From CAYLYU01 sp964501925 (GTDB lineage Bacteria > Pseudomonadota > Zetaproteobacteria > Mariprofundales > Mariprofundaceae), in NCBI GenBank assembly GCA_964501925.1, contig CAZCTM010000042.1, positions 1 through 14,618 of the forward strand: 14,618 bases of DNA, written 5' to 3'. The first letter of the stretch is position 1. Each line of letters begins with the position of its first letter. The translations under genes were made by a program, and so were the position numbers. This document shows positions 1 through 8,560 of this stretch, in pieces. The notes under the pieces were generated by a model. The model was not told the DNA's origin. It searched no databases and saw only the letters and a list, made by a program, of their open reading frames with translations.

Positions 1-55
1 CCAATGCGGACAACCCTTGTGCTTTAAAACCGGACAGGTCTATTTGTTGCTAACA
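1..55. mobile_element. Terminus of an IS21-like insertion sequence (partial, body lies left of window)
   Basis: Read inward from base 55 on the minus strand, the sequence begins TGTTAGC, has TCCG at tip positions 22-25 and TCCGC at tip positions 46-50, a 24-base period. The right edge of the window shows the same tip and the same box positions. IS21-family ends are known to start with TG, end with CA and carry several internal repeats bound by the IstA transposase, so this fits an IS21-type end. No transposase is visible, so the family is an inference. The element would end at base 55 and the host sequence would start at base 56. Confidence 0.5.
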
Positions 56-72
56 GTGTGATGAAAAATGGC

Positions 73-191
73 TTGACATCATGGCCAAACTTGGACAACT
101 TGCTCATCGTGGAGGTGGTATGTCAGATTTCCTGACATAAAAAGCCTTTTTTATTACGGACATTAAGATGTCTTGTTAAGACATTATTTGA
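73..191 (+). promoter_or_regulatory. pga operon leader with -35-like box and two dyads
   Basis: A perfect TTGACA lies at 73-78, but at 16-18 bases downstream there is only a poor -10 (around CAACTT, 96-101), as often seen for activator-dependent promoters. Two inverted repeats follow. The first is TATGTCAG / CTGACATA at 119-126 and 132-139 with a 5-base loop. The second is ATGTCTT / AAGACAT at 168-174 and 178-184 with a 3-base loop, and GACAT at 159-163 also pairs with ATGTC at 168-172. The pentamer GACAT/ATGTC occurs six times between 75 and 184. These could be operator sites or leader-RNA hairpins; the regulator is unknown. The A-run and T-run at 139-152 add a weak third fold. The region lies directly beside the IS-like end. 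Confidence 0.4.
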
Positions 192-212
192 ATGGGGAGG
201 GAAGAGAAACAC

Positions 213-3200
213 ATGTTCAGCAAACCGCGTGAATGCGCGTTTATCCCTGCAATCCCGTCATCGGAAGGGTATCGCTTTTACTCTGGAGGTCTTGTTTCAG
301 TTTGCATGTTTGCGGCCCTGGTATTCTGTCTCCTTCCTGGCGGATCCACGGCGGAAGCTGCATCTCCTTCCGGTGGCTCGATACAGGATTCCATCTCACC
401 CTCAGGCAAGCACACAGATCAAGCTGATCCGGCAGAAGCTCCTGAAAGTGGGAATATGCCGGATGCATCGGGGTCGAACGGTCAAGCTGCCGCACCGTCC
501 GGAACACCTGTTGTCGCCTCCGAGGCTTCACAAGAAGCAAGGCGTGGCTGGGCAGTCAATGTGGCCTCTTATCTTTCCAGGGAGAAGGCGCTGGCTGCCG
601 CCGGAAGACTTTCGTTGTCCAGCCCCTACCTTGCCTATGTAACCACCCATGACAACAGCAAGGGGCGCTGGTACAGGTTAAGGGTTGGCTTTTTCCAGAC
701 CAAGGATGAGGCAACCAGGCTTGCGGATCAGTTTGCAAATGCATTGGGCACCTCGGCCGGCTGGATTATCCAGGCAGGGATAGAAGAAGCTGAGGCTGCT
801 GAACCAGTCGCAGGAAGCCCGACGCCGCCTCCGGAAACACCGGGGCAGTCTTCAGTCACCGCCGGGCAACCTTCTGCGCAACCCGCGCAAGAATCAGCCG
901 CCCCCACACAAGAGAATGCGTCCAGTACAAACGACCAGACCAAGGAGGCAGCCCCTGAGACTGGTCAGCCATCGGCCAAACAAGAATTGACAAGGGACCA
1001 GATCGATCATCAACGGGCACTCAAGCTGATCAAGAAGGGCAAAAACAGGGAAGCCCTTTCCATTCTCGCTCCATACACCCGTGAACCCATGACGTACCCG
1101 GAGATCACGTCCGATTACCTGGCCATTCTTGTGTGGGAAGGGAAACTGAAAGAAGCGACCGGCAAATATGAACACCTGCCCAAGGAATTTCCACGAAACG
1201 CCTTTCTGCTAAGAAACATGGGCAAGGCCTACTATGACCTGGGCAACTATGCCAAAGCGGTTTCCTTTTACGAGGCCGCGCTCAAGCTCACTCCCCTTGA
1301 CCAGATTGCGCAACAAGGCCTTGTCCTGAGCACACTGCGTGCCGGCAATGCAAACAAGGCTGCGGTCCTGCTCGACGGCTTCCTTCTGAAGGCCCCGACA
1401 TCCCTGCCCCTGAACATGGCTAAACCCTATGTGCTTGCTGGCCAGGACAAATATGCGGAGGCCTTGAAGGCCTTCCGGTCACTCCTGGAAAGGAAAGATG
1501 TTCAAAAAGAGGATATTTATCAGCAACGTGAGCATTTAATCGTAGGATTATCAGGCAAAAAGCGTTCCACCATGCTTGCCGACCTGCGAAAGGCCGCCAG
1601 GGGAAAAGATATTGCAGCCAGCAAGGATTATGTCCTTGTTCTTGGGCTCACTCGCAACTTCAAGAAGGCCGTTGACGTCTTTGAGTCAGCCAGGCTGTCG
1701 AAAAAACAGCTGGATCGCTATGAGCTGAGCTGGATTGCCTGGTCCTATTACAAGGTCGAAAACCTGGCCAGATCCAAGGCGTTCTATCGCTACATTCTCC
1801 GCTCAAATCCGGAGGATCTCAGGGCAAACATCGGCATGGCCTATGTTCTGACCACCGAAGGCAAGTCCGATGACGCCATGGTGATCCTGAACCGGCTCCT
1901 TAAAAAGCACCCTAGAAACATCGATATCCTTTATGCACGCGCCTTCGTGTTCGAGGAGCAGAAAAAATACAGGCAGGCAGCCAGCGACTATAAACGCATT
2001 TTGAAAATCGCACCTGATGCCAAGGCGGCCCAGCCGCCACTCGTTGTCAATCTGGTTCGTGCCGGCCAGGCGGACCAGGCGGCCAGACGACTTGACTCAT
2101 TCCTTCGAAAGAGTCCTCGCTATCTCCCTCTTGTCCGAATAAAACCCATGGTCCTTGCCGCGCAGGGGCACTATGTTGAGGCCTTGAAGGAATATCGTCG
2201 GATAGCAGGGATCAAGGGCCTGGATACAGAAAGGCTTTTCAGCGAACGAAACAACATGATCACCTCTCTGCCGAGTGCAAAACGTGAAGCATTGTTGAGA
2301 AATCTCAAAAAGAGCATCTCCCGGGGCGATTTGTCGGCAACACAGGACGTCGTTCTTATCCTGGCGCTGAGTAAGAAGTATAAACTGGCCGTCAAGGAGT
2401 TTGAGGCAAGTGCCCTGCCAGCTGACAGCTACTCGACCGACGGACTCAGCTGGGTGGCATGGTCCTATTTCAAGGCCGGTGAAACAAAAAAGGCCCAATC
2501 CTTCTACAAGAAGATCCTGACCGAGAAGCCTGATCACATCGGGGCCCGGCTTGGCATGGCGTACACGCTGGCCCACGAGGGAACCAGACTCACCATGGTC
2601 AGGGGCAAGGAAAAAGAGGGGGCCAGAAAAACACATGAAGCCATGGCGATCCTGGACCGGCTGCTTGAAAAACACCCCCGCAACATTGATGTTCATTACG
2701 CGCGCGCCTTCGTCTTTGAGGGACAGAAAAAATATCAGCAGGCAGCCAATGAATACAAGCATATTCTGAAAATTGCGCCTGACGCCAAGGCAGCCCAGCC
2801 GGCACTCGTTCTCAACCTGGTCCGTGCCGGTCACGCAAACGAGGCTGCAAGCAAGCTTGAGATGTTTCTCAAGAGAGATCCCGGCAACCTCTCCCTCATT
2901 CTTGTAAAGCCGAAGGTGCTTGCGGGTCAGGACAAATACATCGAGGCCCTGCAGGAATATCGTAAAATCGCGCGCAGAAAGGATACGGATGCGGATCAGA
3001 TTTTCAGGGATCGGGATAACATGATCGCATCTCTTCCCGCAGCGAAACGGGAGGTCCTTCTGGCCAACCTTCATGATGCGGTTGCCCGGGGCGATACCAC
3101 CGCCATCCAGGATTTCATCCTCGTTCAGACCCTGAACAAGGGGTATTCAAAGGCCATCCAGCAGTTCGAGGAAGGCAACCTGCCGCCTGAGCAGTATACG

Positions 3201-5324
3201 GACGATGAGCTTAGCTGGATTGCCTGGGCCTATTTCAAGACCGGCAATCTCGACAAGTCCAAATTCTATTATCAGAAAATCCTCTCAAGGAATCCGAACT
3301 ACATGCGGGCCAGGCTGGGCATGGCGTATAACCTTGCCGCTGAAGGTGGGAAGCTTCTGAAAATAAAGGGCAAGGATAAGGAAGCAGCCGCAAAAACCGA
3401 TGAGGCGCTCTCCATTGTGGATGATCTCCTGAAGGAAAACCCCGATGATCTTGAGGTCCATTTCGCTCGTGCGTACGTGTTTGAACAGAAACGGATGTTC
3501 TGGAACGCGATCCGGGAATACGATGAGATTCAGAAGATTGTACCAAACAATCTCATTGCCCTGAAGCTGAAGATCATGGCCCTGTCATTCCTTGGTGCCA
3601 GCACCATCGCGATTGAAGAGGCAAAGAGCAAGCTTCCTCAGGACATCCGACTCCAGGAAGCCATCCGCGGGGACATGGTTGTAGATACCCTCCACTGGGA
3701 AGAGTATCGGAAGGCCAAGGGTGAGATCATCCCCCTTCTGGCCGACAAAAAAAACCTCAGACCACAGTTTGACTACATCGTGACCCTGGCAGAAAACAGG
3801 GATATGAAGGAAGCCGTCAGCGCTTACGAACAAATGCTGAAGGAAGGCATTTCACCCCCCTTCTATGTTCATGAGTCAGCAGGCAGGGCGTACCTTTACC
3901 TTGAACAGCCCGACAAGGCGCTTGAGGCCTATGACAGGGCGCTGGCCCTGAAACCCATGTCCTACAACGCCCGTCTCGGGAAATTCTATGTTTTCCAGGA
4001 AACAAGAAAATGGAAGGAAGCAAAGGAAATCCTGGCCAACCTGGACAAGGAGTATCCCTGGACCTACTGGGAAGGCAAGACCAAGCGCCCCGAACCCAGA
4101 AAGCTTGAAATCGCGATAACCAAAGGCTGGGAGATGATTTACGAGGACCGACTGGAAGAGGCGGAAGAATACTTCTGGAATCTGAGAGAGCAGGCCCCGG
4201 GGAACACGGATATCCGTTCCGGGCTGGCCCATACCTACCTCTTCCGCGGCTGGCCAAGGAAGGCCCTGACCGAGTTTCGAATTATCGAGACCATGGATCC
4301 GGAAAATACCGAGGCCAAAGTCGGCAAGATCCTGGCGATGAATGAACTGGAGCTCAAGGAGGAGGCCAGAAAAGAGAAAAACGATCTGATTTACATGCCG
4401 CGCAAGGAAAACTACAAGCTGAAGCATGTGAAAAAACTCGACAGGACGCTACTGCTGGAAGAGAAGCTGAGGGTCGGGGCAGATCTTGTCCTTGAAACCT
4501 CCGGTGACCAGTCCACCGATTATCTGGCCAGGATCCGGTTTGCGGAGCCCATCACGCTCCATACAGACCTGACCGGCTATTATCTCAGAAGAAAAACGGC
4601 ACAGATCGCGGCATTCGGTCAGTTTGACCGGGCGGGGCTGGGTATTGATCACCGGTTCAACAGCGACTGGCGTGTGATGCAATCTTTCGGAATCGATGTC
4701 AACAGAGGTGGTGATTTCGGTTCCCTGACGGACCTGTTCTTCACTCCGGATGATCACTGGTTGCTTGAGGCATCCTATGATTCATTTGCGTGGGATGTTC
4801 CGCTGCGTGCCCGCGCCTTTGGCATCGATGCGCGCAAGGCCTTTGGCGGCATTACTTACCGGCAAAGCGAATGGCGCGAAATCTCTCTCGGTTACACGCA
4901 CTGGGATTTCTCGGACAAAAACAACAGGGACGAAGGACTCCTCAGCTACGAACAAGGTCTGTGGTCGAAGAACGACTGGATGATGCGCGGATTTGCGGAG
5001 TGGTATTTGGCCCGAAATTCCATGATTGGCAGGCCGTATTTCAATCCTCGCTGGGCCTGGAGCCTTTCCGCGACATTGCTGACCCAGCAAACGGTCTGGT
5101 CGATCTACAACAAGAAGTTTGTCCACAAACTGTTTCTCACTGCGGGTTCGTACAACCAATCCGCTTTCGGCAACAAGGGGCTCTATTCCATACGTTATCA
5201 GCAGGAATTTGATTTCTCGGACACCCAGGCCTTGCTCTGGGGGGTAACATGGGGAAAGCAGCCCTTTGACGGGCTTGGTGTGGTAACACGCAACATCTAT
5301 CTGACCTACGAGGGCAAGTTTTGA
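213..5324 (+). CDS. pgaA: PgaA-type PNAG outer-membrane export porin with SPOR domain and expanded TPR region
   Basis: This is the outer-membrane exporter of PNAG. Residues 25-43 are hydrophobic and end in AEA near residue 49, giving a signal peptide with a long n-region. A Ser/Pro/Ala/Gln-rich linker leads to a SPOR-like domain (about 111-189, starting at GWAVNVASYLSR, with the RWYRLRVGFF strand) and a second low-complexity linker (190-258). TPR helices run from about 263 to 1409, including three tandem modules (330-569, 570-824, 825-1079). The last 290 residues (1410-1703) are rich in alternating aromatic strands, contain YFNP at 1609-1612 and end in Phe, as expected for the PgaA beta-barrel. 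E. coli PgaA is about 807 residues, so this protein is twice the usual length; the barrel is normal in size and the excess is N-terminal. I chose ATG 213 because GGGGAGGGAAGAG precedes it; ATG 192, seven codons upstream, lacks a ribosome site. The stop overlaps the pgaB start by one base. Confidence 0.9.
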   Translation: MFSKPRECAFIPAIPSSEGYRFYSGGLVSVCMFAALVFCLLPGGSTAEAASPSGGSIQDSISPSGKHTDQADPAEAPESGNMPDASGSNGQAAAPSGTPVVASEASQEARRGWAVNVASYLSREKALAAAGRLSLSSPYLAYVTTHDNSKGRWYRLRVGFFQTKDEATRLADQFANALGTSAGWIIQAGIEEAEAAEPVAGSPTPPPETPGQSSVTAGQPSAQPAQESAAPTQENASSTNDQTKEAAPETGQPSAKQELTRDQIDHQRALKLIKKGKNREALSILAPYTREPMTYPEITSDYLAILVWEGKLKEATGKYEHLPKEFPRNAFLLRNMGKAYYDLGNYAKAVSFYEAALKLTPLDQIAQQGLVLSTLRAGNANKAAVLLDGFLLKAPTSLPLNMAKPYVLAGQDKYAEALKAFRSLLERKDVQKEDIYQQREHLIVGLSGKKRSTMLADLRKAARGKDIAASKDYVLVLGLTRNFKKAVDVFESARLSKKQLDRYELSWIAWSYYKVENLARSKAFYRYILRSNPEDLRANIGMAYVLTTEGKSDDAMVILNRLLKKHPRNIDILYARAFVFEEQKKYRQAASDYKRILKIAPDAKAAQPPLVVNLVRAGQADQAARRLDSFLRKSPRYLPLVRIKPMVLAAQGHYVEALKEYRRIAGIKGLDTERLFSERNNMITSLPSAKREALLRNLKKSISRGDLSATQDVVLILALSKKYKLAVKEFEASALPADSYSTDGLSWVAWSYFKAGETKKAQSFYKKILTEKPDHIGARLGMAYTLAHEGTRLTMVRGKEKEGARKTHEAMAILDRLLEKHPRNIDVHYARAFVFEGQKKYQQAANEYKHILKIAPDAKAAQPALVLNLVRAGHANEAASKLEMFLKRDPGNLSLILVKPKVLAGQDKYIEALQEYRKIARRKDTDADQIFRDRDNMIASLPAAKREVLLANLHDAVARGDTTAIQDFILVQTLNKGYSKAIQQFEEGNLPPEQYTDDELSWIAWAYFKTGNLDKSKFYYQKILSRNPNYMRARLGMAYNLAAEGGKLLKIKGKDKEAAAKTDEALSIVDDLLKENPDDLEVHFARAYVFEQKRMFWNAIREYDEIQKIVPNNLIALKLKIMALSFLGASTIAIEEAKSKLPQDIRLQEAIRGDMVVDTLHWEEYRKAKGEIIPLLADKKNLRPQFDYIVTLAENRDMKEAVSAYEQMLKEGISPPFYVHESAGRAYLYLEQPDKALEAYDRALALKPMSYNARLGKFYVFQETRKWKEAKEILANLDKEYPWTYWEGKTKRPEPRKLEIAITKGWEMIYEDRLEEAEEYFWNLREQAPGNTDIRSGLAHTYLFRGWPRKALTEFRIIETMDPENTEAKVGKILAMNELELKEEARKEKNDLIYMPRKENYKLKHVKKLDRTLLLEEKLRVGADLVLETSGDQSTDYLARIRFAEPITLHTDLTGYYLRRKTAQIAAFGQFDRAGLGIDHRFNSDWRVMQSFGIDVNRGGDFGSLTDLFFTPDDHWLLEASYDSFAWDVPLRARAFGIDARKAFGGITYRQSEWREISLGYTHWDFSDKNNRDEGLLSYEQGLWSKNDWMMRGFAEWYLARNSMIGRPYFNPRWAWSLSATLLTQQTVWSIYNKKFVHKLFLTAGSYNQSAFGNKGLYSIRYQQEFDFSDTQALLWGVTWGKQPFDGLGVVTRNIYLTYEGKF
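1200..3449 (+). repeat. Three tandem copies of a 240-255 residue TPR module inside pgaA
   Basis: Module boundaries fall at 1200-1919, 1920-2684 and 2685-3449, in frame; the lengths are 720, 765 and 765 bases. Landmarks recur in each copy: a PRN or PDD turn at the boundary, a 'LVRAG' or 'TLRAG' helix, 'KPxVLAxQxxYxEAL', a 'xxLxxAxxRGD' helix (degenerate in copy 1), 'LSW(I/V)AW(S/A)Y(F/Y)K' and 'GMAY'. Each module holds about six TPR-like helix pairs. Copies 2 and 3 carry a basic insertion of about 15 residues (RGKEKEGARKT, KGKDKEAAAKT) that copy 1 lacks. Copies remain similar at the DNA level, for example around 1998-2065 and 2762-2829, so the expansion is probably a duplication within this lineage. 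A degenerate relative of the module start continues after 3450. Confidence 0.85.
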
Positions 5325-7264
5325 TGCGACTGAACATGCACCGTGTGCTGGCCGCACTCCTCTTTCTGGTTGTCATGCCGTCCTGCCACGCTGCAAGCGA
5401 AAACTTGGTCATGAAACCAGGGGAATTCCTGGTGCTTTGCTATCACTCCATCCCCGTAAAAACCAAGCCCGGGGATGATTACTCCATTCCTCAACACCGC
5501 TTTGCCGAACAGATTGACTATCTCAAGACACATGGTTATCACCCTGTCTCGGTGGAGGACATTCTTCAGGCCCATGAAGGCAAGAAAAAACTACCCGAAA
5601 AACCCGTTCTCCTCACATTTGATGACGGCTACGTCTCCTATTATGACTTTGTGGTTCCCCTTCTTGAAAAGTACGGTTACCCGTCCATGCTGGCCGTTGA
5701 GAGCACGTTTATCACCAATCCACCCAAGGATTTGCCTGAAAAGGTCATGAGTTGGGATCAGATTCGGGAACTCGCCAAAAAGGAACTGGTTCATATTGCC
5801 TCTCACACCTACGACCTCCATGGGGCGATCCAGTACAATCCTGTTGGCAACGTCGGACCGATGGTCAACGTGCGAGCCTATTACCCCGATCTCAAACGCT
5901 ACGAAACGGAAGAGGAATACCGCGCCAGGATTGAGAAGGATTTCAGGATCCAGGACAGGCTCTTTCGGGAAAAACTCGGATTTTCTCCAACAGTCATCGT
6001 CTGGCCGCACGGGAAGCACAATGCCATCAGTTGGGAGATTGCCAGAAAGGCAGGTTACAGGCTTGGCTTCACCCTTGAGTGGGGGCTTGGCAATATCGAG
6101 GATCTCCATGCCATTGATCGTGTCCTGATTGAAAACGAGCCCATTGAGGACTTTATTGCTAAGGTCACCAAACCGGGGGTGGATAAGACACAGATCCGGG
6201 CGGTTCAGATTGACCTTGACAAGGTCTACGACCCGGAATCATTTGAGAAGACGGACGAGAAGCTTGGCAGACTCATCGACCGGCTTTACGAGATGAAGGT
6301 TAACACCGTCTATCTCCAGGCCTTTGCCGATCCTGAAGGGACGGGAAACATCAAGAGCGTTTACTTTCCCAACAGGGTTCTGCCTGTCCGTGCAGATATC
6401 TTCAGCCATGCGGTACACCAGTTGATCATACGCGATTTCACGGTGTATGCGTGGATGCCCAGCATGGGTATCGTCCTCCCGGATGAAGAGCTGAACAAAC
6501 AACTGCGGGTGCGTGAAGTGACTCGTGATGGCGTCAGATTGAGCCAGTCCTGGTACCATCGCCTCAGTCCTTTCAGCGAAGATGCGAAAAAGCGGATCCA
6601 GATGTTATATGAGGATCTGGCGGCTCATGCCCAGATTGACGGCATTCTGTTCCAGGATGATGTTTATCTTACGGACAAGGAAGACTTTCACCCGGATGCC
6701 ATTGCCGATTATCAGAAGCAGTTTGGCAGCGACCTGATCGAACTGGCCAGAACACAAAAACCTCAGGCTGACATGGACAAATGGACAGACTACAAGACCC
6801 GTGTCCTGATCGACTTCACAAAGGATTTGATGGAGTCCGTTCGCAAGTATCGGCCGGAAGCCTTTTTTGCACGCAACATTTATGCCAGCGTTGTCACAAA
6901 ACCGGAATCAGAAGAATGGTTCGCCCAGAATTATTGGGACTTTCTGGATGCCTATGACTATGTGGTGATTATGGCATACCCCCAAATGGAAAAGGTGTGG
7001 CGACCGATCAAGTGGCTCAGGGAAATGGCCGATATTGCACGAAGTACGCCCCAGGGATTGAAGAAAACGGTCTTCAAGATCCAGACCTACGACTGGAAAA
7101 GGGATAAGTGGATCAAGGAAAAGTACCTGCTTGAAGAGTTGCGAACGATACTCGCTTCAGGGGGAAGGCATCTTGCCTACTACCCCGATGATTACCGGCT
7201 GAACAAGCCCGAGCTGGCCCAGATTAAGCTCGAAATGTCTACCAGAGATTATCCGGATCGGTAA
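5324..7264 (+). CDS. pgaB: PgaB, PNAG N-deacetylase with C-terminal glycoside hydrolase domain
   Basis: PgaB removes some acetyl groups from PNAG in the periplasm, which is needed for export through PgaA, and its C-terminal domain (GH153 type) can cleave deacetylated polymer. Residues 1-23 form a signal peptide. The N-terminal carbohydrate esterase 4 domain has TFDDG (Asp100-Asp101), SHTYDLH (His161 and His166, metal ligands) and VWPHG (226-230). The C-terminal domain (about 290-646) has VYLQAFADP, NRVLPVRADIF, YAWMP, YHRLSPF, an acidic pair in ILFQDD (445-446), WFAQNY and YYPDDY, all close to E. coli PgaB. At 646 residues it is near the E. coli length of 672. Start ATG 5324 overlaps the pgaA TGA as TGATG, implying translational coupling; a TTG at 5321 is also in frame. 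Cys21 could be lipidated, but MPSC is a poor lipobox, so secretion by signal peptidase I is the alternative. Confidence 0.95.
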   Translation: MRLNMHRVLAALLFLVVMPSCHAASENLVMKPGEFLVLCYHSIPVKTKPGDDYSIPQHRFAEQIDYLKTHGYHPVSVEDILQAHEGKKKLPEKPVLLTFDDGYVSYYDFVVPLLEKYGYPSMLAVESTFITNPPKDLPEKVMSWDQIRELAKKELVHIASHTYDLHGAIQYNPVGNVGPMVNVRAYYPDLKRYETEEEYRARIEKDFRIQDRLFREKLGFSPTVIVWPHGKHNAISWEIARKAGYRLGFTLEWGLGNIEDLHAIDRVLIENEPIEDFIAKVTKPGVDKTQIRAVQIDLDKVYDPESFEKTDEKLGRLIDRLYEMKVNTVYLQAFADPEGTGNIKSVYFPNRVLPVRADIFSHAVHQLIIRDFTVYAWMPSMGIVLPDEELNKQLRVREVTRDGVRLSQSWYHRLSPFSEDAKKRIQMLYEDLAAHAQIDGILFQDDVYLTDKEDFHPDAIADYQKQFGSDLIELARTQKPQADMDKWTDYKTRVLIDFTKDLMESVRKYRPEAFFARNIYASVVTKPESEEWFAQNYWDFLDAYDYVVIMAYPQMEKVWRPIKWLREMADIARSTPQGLKKTVFKIQTYDWKRDKWIKEKYLLEELRTILASGGRHLAYYPDDYRLNKPELAQIKLEMSTRDYPDR

Positions 7265-7276
7265 CAGGGTATTTCC

Positions 7277-8524
7277 GTGCGCGCATTCCTTCAGTTCCTC
7301 AGTGATTTCGTTTTCCTCTATCCGCTTCTGATGAGTTTCATGTGGATGGTGGGTGGCATTATCTTTTACTGGCGGCTGGAACGCCGTCACCGTGAGCCTC
7401 CCGTTCTTGAAGAATATCCGATGTTTTCCATCATCGTTCCGGCCCACAATGAGGAGCGTCAAATCGCCAATACGGTCAGGGAACTTCTGGATGTGGATTA
7501 TCCGAACTATGAGATCATTGTCGTTGATGACGGAAGCACGGATAACACCGCATCCATCGTGCATGACCTGTGTCAGAAACACGAGCCGGTTCGTGGGATC
7601 TACCTGAGAGAGAATCAGGGGAAAGGCCGGGCTTTGAATCAGGCCTGCCTGATGACCCGTGGTGACTACATTCTCACGCTGGATGCGGACGCCCTCCTCG
7701 ATTCCCAGGCGCTCAAATGGATGGCATGGCATTTCAACAAGTTCCCCCGAGTCGGCGCCGTAACCGGGAACCCCAGGGTTCTGAACCGAACAACACTTCT
7801 GGCCAAGATCCAGACCGGTGAATACGCCACAATCATCGGCCTTATCAAGCGGGCTCAACGAATCTGGGGCAAGGTCATGACAGTCTCCGGTGTTGTCGCG
7901 GCCTTCAGAAAGCAGGCTCTGATTTCCGTCGGTTTCTGGGATCCCGGCATGTCCACTGAGGATATCGCGATCACATGGAAGCTTGAGAAAAAGTTTTGGG
8001 ACGTTCGCTTCGAACCCAGAGCGACCGCGTGGATTCTGGTGCCCGAAACCCTGCAGGGCATCTGGAATCAGCGGGTGCGCTGGGCCATGGGCGGCATCGA
8101 GGTCTTGCTGAAGAACAAGGATGTGTGGAAGTCATGGAAACAGAGGCGACTGTGGCCGGTGTATCTGGAGTACATGCTTAGCTCGGTCTGGGCCTACTGT
8201 TTCTACCTCATCATCGTCATATGGGGCATTCAGGCCATCTTCAATATTTTTGAGCCTGTCCGGTTTAATCCTCCCCTGCCACCCATGTGGACAGGTTCTG
8301 TTCTCGCCCTGGCCTGCCTCGTCCTCTTCTGGGTCAGCCTTGTCCTTGATTACGATTACGATAAAAAGATGCTCAGATATCTGTTCTGGGTCATCTGGTA
8401 TCCCTTCCTTTACTGGATTCTGAGCGCGACCTCCGTGGTTGTTGCTGTCCCCCGGGTCCTGTTCGGCAAGGAAAAACGGGGTGTATGGGCCAGCCCGGAC
8501 AGGGGAATTCACCTGAAATGGTGA
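7277..8524 (+). CDS. pgaC: PgaC, PNAG synthase glycosyltransferase family 2
   Basis: This is the inner-membrane processive glycosyltransferase that polymerises UDP-N-acetylglucosamine into beta-1,6 PNAG and moves it across the membrane with PgaD. The family 2 motifs are in order: VVDDGS (Asp84-Asp85), the DAD metal site in LDADAL (136-138), STEDIA (Thr227-Asp229, catalytic base region) and QRVRW (265-269). One membrane segment lies at about residues 8-32, and about three more near 300-322, 340-357 and 367-392. At 415 residues it is slightly shorter than E. coli PgaC (441). It begins 12 bases after the pgaB stop with GTG at 7277, preceded by AGGGT at 7266-7270, so it is co-transcribed with pgaAB. 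In E. coli, PgaC and PgaD together are activated by cyclic di-GMP; no GGDEF or EAL gene is present in this window. Confidence 0.95.
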   Translation: MRAFLQFLSDFVFLYPLLMSFMWMVGGIIFYWRLERRHREPPVLEEYPMFSIIVPAHNEERQIANTVRELLDVDYPNYEIIVVDDGSTDNTASIVHDLCQKHEPVRGIYLRENQGKGRALNQACLMTRGDYILTLDADALLDSQALKWMAWHFNKFPRVGAVTGNPRVLNRTTLLAKIQTGEYATIIGLIKRAQRIWGKVMTVSGVVAAFRKQALISVGFWDPGMSTEDIAITWKLEKKFWDVRFEPRATAWILVPETLQGIWNQRVRWAMGGIEVLLKNKDVWKSWKQRRLWPVYLEYMLSSVWAYCFYLIIVIWGIQAIFNIFEPVRFNPPLPPMWTGSVLALACLVLFWVSLVLDYDYDKKMLRYLFWVIWYPFLYWILSATSVVVAVPRVLFGKEKRGVWASPDRGIHLKW

Positions 8525-8560
8525 TGACATATCGAGCATGGACTAAAATACGGAGCGAAA

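Noticed and set aside
91..104. Sigma-54-like TTGGACAACTTGCT ahead of pgaA
   Set aside because: The interval between GG and GC is seven bases instead of ten.
192..212. Upstream ATG of pgaA adding seven residues
   Set aside because: It lacks a Shine-Dalgarno sequence, whereas ATG 213 follows a purine-rich GGGGAGGGAAGAG, and the shorter form gives a better signal peptide.
2097..3074. A 325-codon open frame on the minus strand inside pgaA
   Set aside because: It lies wholly antisense to the TPR repeats, which share codon composition, and the product has no recognisable domain. It is a shadow of pgaA.
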